The notes beneath the pieces were generated by a model. That model was not told where the DNA came from. It did no database searches and was given only the letters and a program-made list of their open reading frames with translations. A stretch of 64,000 nucleotides of DNA from Strigops habroptila. Its lineage: Eukaryota; Chordata; Aves; Psittaciformes; Psittacidae. Positions 23,259 to 32,350 of the stretch are shown one piece after another. A program made the translations under genes and the position numbers. The number at the start of each line of letters is the position of its first letter. Within the stretch, counting starts at the first letter, position 1. The stretch covers positions 3,224,001 to 3,288,000 of the forward strand of contig NC_044278.2 in assembly GCF_004027225.2 (NCBI RefSeq), written 5' to 3'.

Positions 23259-26200
23259 GTGGGTGTAAATTCTTACTTTAAAGTCTTTGTCTTTTTCTGT
23301 TGGGCTGCCTGGATCAGACACTTACTTGATTATATTATGATGTATAGATTATGTATTCACAGTTGGCAGCTTCTGCCTTTCTCTTTGAGGTCATGTGATA
23401 ATCTAGATGAGAACACTTGCATGTTATACTTTTGATTAAAGGTTTGTTACACATGCAATTAGCATCTACAGTTGTGCTACAAGTCTAAAAACAAGATGGT
23501 ACAGTTCGACTTTTATACCCAACCATTTAAGCTCCTAAATGTGCTGAGGTCTTATTGAGCTTCCTTTTTGAGTTATTGGGTGCTAATTTTAGACTCAGTT
23601 TCAAATCTTGTTTTTTCTGTCTCTTCATCCAGTGCTTGAATTTACCAGCTAGGAAAATTAGATCTTTATTTTGGAATCTGTGTTAACATAGCCACTGAAG
23701 TCAAACCAGTCCAGCAAGGTTTACTGAAAGCTGGACTTAGCCTTCAGGAAGTCTGACGCACAGTGCTGATGAGGACTCTCCTCCCTGTTCTGAGCATTGT
23801 GGCCCTAGAGATGTTACAGTTCTCCAGGAGTACCATGGCACAGAAGATTAGTCAGATTTATGCATTGTTCTGCTTTCCTGCTTTCTTCACTCTCAACACC
23901 ACCCTCTGCTTTTGGTTTCAGGGCTGCCAGAGCACCCACAGAAATAAGTATTTGCTCTCTCTTCTGAAGAACCCCCTGTTGCCTGTCACTCTAGTTCCTT
24001 TATTTCGTAGCCTGGAGTAGAGGATGAGAATGAGTTTTCTCCTTGCAGTGCTCCCTTGATATTGTCAGTACCCAACAAAGCACTCTGGCTGCCTGGCTGC
24101 CTTGCCTTTCCCATAGCTCTGAATGCTGAAGGCAATTTCATCTGTTGTGCTTCAGTGACTTGAACATGCCATCTCTGACTTGAGCCAGAGCAATACAAGA
24201 ATGGAATGGAATGGAAACCAGGCTCTGATGACACTGCTATTTGAGGCACTCATTTTTTGCACCTTTTAGTTAGTGCACGTCTGTCAGGTAGGAAATGAAG
24301 AATTTTTTTCCTTCTTGTCCATTAGAATGGACAAACGGGAGGTTTTAGGCTGTTTGAGATGCATGCTATCTTACTTTGAAATAACTAGGAGACTGAACTG
24401 TGTTATGGCAGGTGGTTTCAATGTTGGTAGAATCTTTGCTTGTCATGACAAAACAGTCTTTGCCCAGAAGCAGTTAGCTTTTTAGAAGCAAGCAATTATC
24501 GTTTGTATGGGAGTTATTTTCATTCAGACTACAGTAATTTTCTAACTTGGACATGCCAAATTCAACTTATGACAAAAGACATAGGATTTGTTTCTGCTTC
24601 TTGCACAGCAGCTGTTGCAAATACCAGGATCCAGTTTTGTAGGGAAACTGTTAAAACATTCTGTTTGGGTTTTGGATAGCGTCAAAGACAATATTCTACA
24701 TGTGTCCCTAGGCATTAATATATATGATAGATGCTGATTCATAATACATTCTTGCTATGTTGTGTGGCCTCCCAGGAGGATTCTCCCTTCCTAAATCAAA
24801 TCCAAGTAAAATGCTTCCTCAGCATGACAAAGAAATGGACCTTCTCATGGTTCTCAGGGAACTGTTCAGGGACTTAATTAGGAATCTGCCTTCTTAAAAG
24901 TAAACTCTGGCTGTGTGCAGGTTCCCAGTAGATAACTTGTAAGCCTGTATGGAAATGCTTCCAAGGTAGTAAGAGATTTCGAAGAGCAAATATATGTTAT
25001 ATCCTGTACATCCCTTAAGTAAATACACATGCTGTCTTTCAACAGGGCCTGTTGTCAGAGGGCTTGTAGGTGACTGTGTTACTTCTGATCTGAACTGCCT
25101 GCAGTCAGCCAGGTACATCGATGTCACGTGGAGGAAAGACAACCTGCGAGTGGCCAAGATAAGACAGGAAGCAAATGTCTCTGTCATCTACTGCGACAGA
25201 GCCCGTGTGTTCCCCAACGGCAGCTTGAGCCATTGCCCCACACAATGGGAGGATGAGGGAGAGTATGTGGCAGAAGTGTTTGATCAGAATGGCATGAATT
25301 TGCATCAGGAAACTTTTAACCTGAAACCGAACAGTAAGTCTGAGTGTGCAATACATGTGTGATGATGTATGTTCAGTAGGTGGCCTTGCAAATGGTGTCT
25401 TTTTGTGTTGGGCTAAAGTTAGCCTTTTTGCTGTCCAAGGGCCACATTTGAGAGAGAAAAACAATTTTGTTAAATAATTCACATTTCCTGCTTGCCTCTT
25501 CTTTTAATTCCAACAGCTCTTTTGTTCATGGCCAGCACAGCTCTAGGTGGTGAAATCATAGCTTCCCAATGAAGTGGTGTGAGCACTGCTACCCTGGAAC
25601 GCCAGGCTGATGTACCCTTTGGATTTTTCTGTGATACGGAGAGGCTTACAAGAGTACCTGAGTATCACACAGTGATACTAAAATGTGTGAGCATATCTCA
25701 CTACCTATTCTTGTCACACCTTACACGTGTCTCAGTTGGTGGTGTGAGGCAGAAAGAGCAGCCAGGGAGCCAGGCTGTTGGCTGAGGTCTGTCCAAGTGT
25801 CATGTGTTGCAGGATCCGTATATGCGTAGTGAAAAGAGGCCCTTTGGTTGTAAAATCCTTAGAGAAAATGAAGGAGGCAACCTTTAACTTTAGAAGTCAG
25901 CTTCTGACAATAGTGTACTTAGAGGATGTTATAAAAATAAAGATCAATGAAGCTAACATAGTATAGCAGCATAAAGGCACAGTAAGTGTTTTCTTATAAC
26001 TGAATTTTCCTTGTAGAAGAAAAGGAGACGTTCAGAAGAGATGCTGTTCATGTACTGTTCTATATTCTCATAGTATCACTAGGAGTTGTAATTACTGCTG
26101 TCTTGATTGCGCTGATATGGCATTTTCAGAAGCACAAAGAAAGGTCAGATAAGATATCCTATTCAACACTTTCAAAATACAGAAACCCTATTTAAATAGC

Positions 26201-28792
26201 TAGTCACATGTAGATCCAGCTCTCTGCATTTCAGGGAGTATTTGGCAGTGCAGCTTCTCCTGTGCGTTTGGTTAAGATGAGCAGGCTGCAGCTTTACGCT
26301 GTGGTCGGTGCCGGTGGCAGCACGTGGCTCAGCAGGGACTGGCTGCTTGAGGCTTTTTGACATTGATGTGAGGACTTTCAGCCCTGCCTGCTGCCAAGGC
26401 TGTGTGTGTCAGAGCTGGTCCTGTCTGTCTGCAGGCTGGACTTGTGGCAAGGCCTTAGGAGGTCCCAGCAGCCCTTTTCCTTGTTTGTGTCGTCTACTGA
26501 GAGGTCCTGTCATCTGGAGGTGGGACATAGCTTAAGAAGGGTCTAAAGGAAGGCAGGCGTAAGTCAGCGCAGGAACTGCCATCTGAACTCCCTCTTTGTT
26601 GTTTCCCACACTCTGAGTTTGTTTTCAGTTAAATGTGGGGGGGTTTTCCTTTGAGAAAATTATTAAAGTCTTGTGCAGGGACTAGCTGGTGCAAACCCCG
26701 CTAAGCAAAGGAAGAAAGATTTGCTGAGAAGCAACAGAGGCTAACCCAGCAACAGCTGACAAGCTGACCTATTTTTCTGTCTCCAAATTCCAAGATAATC
26801 AGAAGCAAAAGCAAGTAAACAAAGCAAAACCTGAGAGAGAGTAAAATATTGTAGAATCACAGAATGGTTTGGGTTGGAAAGGATCTTAAAGATCATCTAG
26901 TTCCACCCCCTTGCCATGACCTTATATCTATATTCCACCAATTCAAAATGTATTTGCTTTCATGCTACAGGTCAAAGGGCCTCTTAAAGTGATGAGTGAA
27001 TTAAGCAATTTTTCCAAGGTTCCCCGGTACCGTGTTTGCAAATGCAAGCATGAAGTGCTTCACAAGAGGGAGCTCTTTCTTAATAGCTGGAATTGGATGG
27101 AGGGAGAATAATAATTTAGTCTTTTCCACTTTAGAGATGGCTGCGATGTTAGGAACAATACAGCATTTTTGTGTAACATAAAGGGAAGTTTGCTTATAAT
27201 TTCAGTTTCTATAAAAGCATTAATTAACTGAAAGAGAGTAGATTTAGATTAGACATTAGGAAGAAATTCCTGCAATAAAGAAGAGCTTTAACAGAGTTTC
27301 CCATTGAGTTGTTCAGTGAATGGGAAGCAAGGTTCAGGCTGGGGCAGGGGAAGTGCTACTGCCCACACAGGGCTGCTGTGCTCAGGCTTAGGGCAGTGGG
27401 TTTGGTCTGTGCTCGCCTGTACTGTACACAGGGAGGGCACTGCCAGTGGAGCTAAAGCTCAGGCCCTTTCGTACCTCCGGGCATGCAGAGCTGCAGTCAG
27501 CTCTACCCAAAATGCTTGGGTGGCTCTGCCCAGTGTTCCTGGCAGATGCCAGCACAGGCAGGAGTGAGCTGTTGGCCTGAAGCCCTGCTCCCACCAGCTG
27601 AACATAGAGGAGAAAGAGTGGGCAGTGATGCCCTGGTGCCCCAAAGCGCTTGGCTGTCCAGGTAGAAGCATTCCCTCTTGTGCCACTTCCTACAAGAGGC
27701 CGCCCAGGCTGCCCTTGTGGGTGCCACCATGTCCTTCACACTTAGACCCACATCTTTCCCTGGGGGCTGTGTGAAAGGCCTGAGCTCTGGAGCTGTGAGC
27801 AGAGCCAGCATCTGCTGGGGCTGTGCCCCTCTGCCCAGGAGGGTGGTGGGGGCTGAAGGGGGTCCTGCAGGTCTGTGGGCAGTTTGTGCTGCACTTGAGC
27901 CCTGCTGCGACCACAGGCATCCTGCTTTGTGCAGCCGGGAGGCAGGAAGGGGTGGCTGATACAGAGGTGTTGCTGGGAGCACTCACGTCCATTGGTGCTG
28001 TTCTGCAGGCCAGCACTCACCCAGGGGTCTGTCATCTCCCCCGTTTCCATATACCTCTTGAAGACCTGGCCGTGGGTAAACCAGCTGTGTGTGTATGCAA
28101 GGACAGAGGGTGACTGGGGCTAAGGGTGCCCCAGTGTCTGCAAGCAGCTGATCAGCTGCCTCTATTTCACCAGCTGCTTTGGTGAGGGGCTGACCGGGCC
28201 TCTCTCCCTCCATCCCAGGCGATGGGAAGTAGAGGAGGTCCTTTTGCACATTCTGTGATTCTATATGCTTTGACTGCTTTGCACAGCATTTGTCAACTTC
28301 TGGCTGCATGTTTTTCCTGTGTCTGTACCATAATTTTGTCTAGTCAATGGCATTGATGAGATTTCTATTCAACTGCCTCTTTTCCTTCCAGATGGAGAAG
28401 GTCCCAAGCTGCCAGGCTCAAAGGTATGCAAGCTGTAAAGCCTCCCGCTTTAGTTAATGAAATGAGTGTTGCCACAAACGTTGAGAACATCACCCGTTCA
28501 GAGTTTGAGCACTGCCGTCCTCCAGGACGAGAACTGCCTTCCACCAGGTTTTGATCACCCCATTCTCCCAATGTCTGATGGCTGTGCCCCTGAAGAATTC
28601 AATTGCTGCAGTCTTCCAAGACAGTACACAATATTATGCAGTCATACTTCTTCAGATGATGTGCCTTCAGGATCCCCAGAGTCCTGGAAATGCAGTGAAG
28701 GAGACATGTCCTCTCAGTATGCTTTGATAAAGAACACAAGGGGACTCCCAGAAGACAAGTCTGGAGATACAATATGCAATTCTTCCCATTAG
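22971..28792 (+). CDS. CD2/SLAM-family-like receptor with two V-like domains (5' end not found)
   Basis: This is a probable lymphocyte surface receptor. Exons found are 22971-23258 (V-like 1), 25046-25333 (V-like 2), 26017-26143 (transmembrane) and 28392-28792 (tail, frame-broken). All have canonical splice sites. The first two introns are phase 1 and the last is phase 2. The second domain resembles the N-terminal domain of CD2 most: an I/V-x-W C strand, then FPNGSL and DEGEYVAEV. The first resembles it more distantly. Unlike typical CD2-family proteins (V followed by C2), no C2 exon with the double-disulphide pattern is seen. The family mediates homophilic or heterophilic adhesion between immune cells, and tyrosine motifs in the tail would recruit SH2 proteins. 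A signal-peptide exon was not located. The gene could be a pseudogene because of the tail frame break, or the break may be a sequence error. Confidence 0.75.
23259..25045 (+). other. Intron between the two V-like exons of receptor 1
   Basis: This intron is 1.8 kb with a gtgggt donor and an aacag acceptor. No further immunoglobulin exon (C2-type with paired cysteines) was found in it. Confidence 0.7.
25046..25333 (+). CDS. Receptor 1, second V-like immunoglobulin exon
   Basis: It is bounded by ctgtctttcaacag and CCGAACA|gtaagt. It is exactly 288 bases and phase 1-1, the same as the first domain exon. Landmarks are GDCVTSDLN, YIDVTWRKDNLRVAKIRQE, RVFPNGSL and WEDEGEYVAEVFDQNG. Potential N-glycosylation sites are NVS and NGS, and there are four cysteines. 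The pattern aligns well with the CD2 N-terminal domain and also with the preceding exon (GxVxDCVxxDL, WxKxN, FxNGxL, EDxGxYxAxV), which suggests exon duplication. Confidence 0.85.
25334..26016 (+). other. Intron between the second V-like exon and the transmembrane exon
   Basis: This intron is 0.68 kb with a gtaagt donor and a ccttgtag acceptor. No exon was recognised inside, including the C2 domain that other CD2-family genes have at this place. Confidence 0.7.
26017..26143 (+). CDS. Receptor 1, transmembrane exon
   Basis: The acceptor ttttccttgtag opens a phase-1 exon reading KEKETFRRDAVHV. A hydrophobic segment LFYILIVSLGVVITAVLIAL follows, then the basic stop-transfer WHFQKHKER. The donor GAAAG|gtcaga is acceptable but not strong. 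If it is not used, the frame continues to a stop at 26193-26195 and gives a short tail containing ISYSTL. Confidence 0.8.
26852..26930 (-). mobile_element. Short CR1 3'-end fragment, minus orientation
   Basis: tagaatcacagaatggtttg, then ggttggaaaggatcttaaag and tctagttccaccccc, is the complement of the CR1 terminus. It lies within the last intron of receptor 1. Confidence 0.85.
27230..28265 (+). other. Intron segment with CR1 traces around a GC-rich insert
   Basis: The segment gatttagattagacattagg plus aagaaattcc (27241-27271) is typical CR1 ORF sequence in plus orientation, and ttctgtgattcta at 28251-28263 looks like a CR1 tail. Between them lie about 0.9 kb of GC-richer DNA with no CR1 match and no clear coding signal. 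It may be an insertion into an old CR1, or two separate fragments. Confidence 0.35.
28392..28792 (+). CDS. Receptor 1, cytoplasmic-tail exon with a frame break
   Basis: The acceptor ttttccttccag joins the transmembrane exon in phase 2. The first frame reads WRRSQAARLKGMQAVKPPAL and continues to a TGA at 28552-28554. A second frame, open from 28466 to TAG at 28790, reads on as natural sequence: GFDHPILPMSDG, then PRQYTIL and SSQYALIKN. One base too many in the TTTT run at 28549-28552, or an equivalent change between 28466 and 28554, would explain both halves. The second half carries the only tyrosines: SQYALI fits the S-x-Y-x-x-I inhibitory-type motif, and QYTIL is a Y-x-x-L motif. An unused donor-like AAAG|gtatgc at 28423 does not lead to a good in-phase acceptor. 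Confidence 0.6.
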
Positions 28793-29294
28793 ATTTGCCA
28801 GGTAAGATGTCCACAGTACTTGACTTGAAATTTGAACTCCGCACTTCTCTCTTGGTTGGCTTTGAGATAATATTGCAATTCTACTGTTCCTCACATAAAT
28901 CTGATTCTTTGTTCACTTTGAAGGATTGGCTGGAATCCTGAAGAGAATCCTCTCTGTGGATCAGTTTGTTTTCCAGAGCTGATGCCCTTCTCTTCTCTCT
29001 GCTGAAGGTCTTCTAGGAGAACCCATGAGGAACCCCTTGGAAAGCAGACATTGTAGTTAACCTTGAAGAGAGTTCACCCCCCACTTCTCTTTGCTTCCAC
29101 TAAGAGGTGTCACTGTGTAAAGAGAAGGACCTCATGGATTTCTGGAGGCCGGATGAGGGCTCTGGCCTTAGTCCCCACCTCCCCTTGGGTGGTCCATACA
29201 TGTGACTGAATAGACAGGGGAATGGGGCAATCACCTTAACAGCTCAGTGGACATGGGTAATTTGCTTCACCCTTCATCTAACACATACGATGTG

Positions 29295-29300
29295 AATAAA
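29295..29300 (+). terminator. Poly(A) signal, receptor 1 (proximal)
   Basis: AATAAA (gatgtgaataaaccc) lies about 500 bases after the tail stop codon. Confidence 0.5.
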
Positions 29301-29664
29301 CCCAGTTTAACTTGGTAGATTTAAGCATGATTTTACTTCTGTTGTTTGTTGAAAGGAGTGTACTGCTTAGGTGGAAGTTAGTTCAAACTATATTAGGGGA
29401 TGGGAACATGCAGCAGTTTAATTTCAGAACTGTTGTTTTAGAAGGAAAAAAGAAAAGGAAAGAAAACAGAACATTGCTAGCATATGGGTATAGCCATATA
29501 TATAATTGCCATTAATGAACAGCCTTGGTAATTAGACATATTTTCTGCAATGCCTGTGCTAAATTTTATCTTAAATGGTGTGTTAGTAATTTTAAGATGG
29601 CTTTATCTTGGTTATAAGATGATGCTTGTATGTTTCATGGAGCATCTTTTCTTACAGAATGTTG

Positions 29665-29670
29665 AATAAA
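29665..29670 (+). terminator. Poly(A) signal, receptor 1 (distal)
   Basis: AATAAA (gttgaataaaaggg) is followed within 40 bases by a GT-rich stretch, a normal cleavage context. Either this or the proximal signal ends the gene. Confidence 0.5.
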
Positions 29671-31394
29671 AGGGCAGTGTTATTACTAAAAAGGTGTTCC
29701 TCGATGTCATTATGAACTGGGGTTGTTGATGTAGCCTGTTTGGCTGTTTGACTATATCTTAATACATGTTCTTTCTGTTGCTGAAATCTATGGCTTTGTA
29801 TTCTAACCCTGCTGTGGGCAAGACACATTGTTGGTGTCTCTTTAGAGCAAACAGATGGCTGTGATTACAGTCCCACTTCCTGATGGTCCTTCTTCATCTG
29901 GGAAAAAACCCAAACCCAGCCCCTTCCTCATCTTGTTCTCGCAGGGTCATTCTTGTTTTGCTGTGGAGTCTACAATCTGTCCCATCCTTCTTTTGGTTTT
30001 CAAAACTGACCACAATATTCTTGTTGAATTTCAAAGTAGTTGGGGTAATAACTCCCTGTCTTCATAGCTCTTGCTCCTCCTACTTTGCTCAAAAAGGAAA
30101 TGTGTTTTATTGAAGGGGATCACCTGCTAGCTCACACTGAGGCTTATCACAGAAATTGTCTGTCTGAAGGCAAAATCCAGGTTTACCTTCCAGTCTATGG
30201 TGTAAGCTTATGAGTCTTCAAGGTGAGAGAGCTCTTTAAATTGTTATTGGGTATTTATAGGGGGGGAAAAAAAGCTATTTTTGCTGTTGATCTATGAGAA
30301 TTCAGTGAGCGTAGGCTTTGACTGAGAAACATCATAATATGATTATGATGAATGACACTTCTGGAGATAAGTAATCTTGTACTGCGATGAAAAATTAAGA
30401 GCTGATGAGTACAAGTGTCTGACAACTGAGAAAGTTTGCATGGATTTGAGAATGGCTATTCAAAGTTGCAAACTGGAGGGTGTCATGGAAAAGGAGTATC
30501 CAGAAGGGGTTGTGAGTTTCTTCCTGCTTACAAGGCGAAAAGTAAGTAAATATTGCAAAATCCTTGACTACTACTTCAGATTTGTTTCAATTCACAAAAT
30601 GCTGAGCTGTGGGAACAGTAGATGTGTGCTGCCACTAACCAGGTGGCTTGGATTAGGAAAGGAGAGCTTACAGGTGTCTGTCATTCAGGTAAGAGGATAC
30701 AACTGGTGTAAGTAAATGGAAACCACATCTCCGAAGGAAAGAGGGGTTGTTAATTTTAGTGGTTGAAAGTCCTCAACTTTCCATGTGTGTCATTACTCTA
30801 AAATGCTAATCTTACATGTTTATCACTAAAATGTTCTATGTTCTGGGTTTGCAACTGACTTCTTCATGCTTTTAAGAGCAATTAACAAGAAGCATGCAGG
30901 TCTCCTCAGGGTTTCAGTTGTGTCCTTTCTCTTGCAGCTGAACACCAGCCCTGCAACTGGAGCTGCCCACAAGGGTATGTGGTGTGGGACAGCAAAGCTA
31001 TGTCTTGGTTTGGCAGGGAGCATTGCTCTTTCTTGCTTGATGTCCAGGTGGTCTTGCACGCTGGCCTGTGTAGATATGCTTGCTCTGTCTGTCTGGGGGT
31101 AGATGCTTTTGCTGGTTTCTGTGATTAAAGGAGTAGGTGCTGAGCTTAGTGTGCCAGATAACAGTTGTGAGAAGAAACTTTAGAGGTTGCCTAAAGGAGA
31201 AGAGTAATGCACAATAACTTGTTTGGCAATCAAAGGGGAACATCAGAATATCCTGTATTAATGGCCAGGTGGCAGAGGCAGCACAATACCAGATGTCCGA
31301 GAGTACTTCAAAGGTCCTGAACATGATGGGAGAGGGCAAATGTGTGTCTGTGTGTTACTAGATGATTATGCTTAGCCTTTCATTTCAAGTTGTA

Positions 31395-31510
31395 TATAAA
31401 CTCCTTGAAAATTCCTTTGGATACCTTCCTTCTCCATGGAGGAGGGGTCTTATGATCATGAAATAAACCTTTGTAGTTCTATCCCCGCCCCTTTCTTCCT
31501 TGGTTGACAA
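31395..31510 (+). repeat. LTR-like promoter/poly(A) block of an endogenous retrovirus
   Basis: A TATAAA at 31395-31400 is followed 62 bases later by AATAAA at 31462-31467 and then a pyrimidine-rich stretch (tctatccccgcccctttctt). This is the order found in the U3-R-U5 part of an LTR. The decayed pol fragment 0.55 kb downstream has the same orientation. Ends were not defined, and a second LTR was not found. Confidence 0.35.
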
Positions 31511-32055
31511 ACATCCCAAATCACTTTTACAACAGAACTTGTAGCCCAGATGAGACCCTCTCATCTACTGGTCGATTCTGGTACCTCTTTGGGATCTTCT
31601 GATCCATGGACTAGCTGACTTCATCTATTTCTATCTGTCATGGGGAGTGCCCTGGGACCAACCAGAAAGAGGTGAGGTGGTGGTGAGTTGAATTTCTATA
31701 GTTGTGCATAACTCCTTTAATTTGGAAATGGGACAAGGTGTAGTGAAAGGTACTCCTGTCTTGCTGGCTAAAAACCTAAACTATGCTCAAGTGGAAAACC
31801 AGTTTATAGGTTTGTCCAACACTTAGGAGCAATGAATGGGTAACTGTACTGCATCCACTAGTTTCTGGTCCTTTAACATTATTATAATTATAATCATTAT
31901 ACTGGATAACACAAAATGTTTTACAGTAATTAATTTGTGCTAAGCCTGCTTCAGTATAATGGTACATCCAGAATCTCAGTATATTTTTGCCTTTACTTGG
32001 GAAGGGAAACAGTAAATATGAACTAGATTTCCTCAAGCATTTGCAGGATCTTCCA

Positions 32056-32350
32056 CTTCCCTTTTAAAAATCCTAGTGGCAGATTTAGAGGGCTAGAGTT
32101 CACCAATAACTCTGCATTAATGCAGTGTGTGGATGATGTGCTAATAGCAATGGAGGAAATTGTACTGAAGACACAAGTAGTGCTGGTTGCTTTGGCTTGA
32201 TAAACAGCCATTGAATCTCCCCAACCAAATTAGAATTCTGTAAAGAAAAGGTAGGGTGTTTAGGATATTTTTTGTCAGGAGAGGGCAGGAAGATACCAGA
32301 TCACTGAACAAAAACTATCCAAGATACGGTTGGGCCTACAACTAAGAAAC
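32056..32350 (+). pseudogene. Decayed endogenous-retrovirus pol (reverse transcriptase) fragment
   Basis: Broken plus-strand frames show reverse-transcriptase landmarks in the right order. There is an FTNS-like segment, then QCVDDVLIA (the catalytic YVDD motif with Tyr replaced by Cys). About 90 bases later KLEFCKEKVGCLGYF matches the connection region that follows it. Stops and frame changes interrupt it throughout, so it is an inactive old insertion. Confidence 0.6.
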
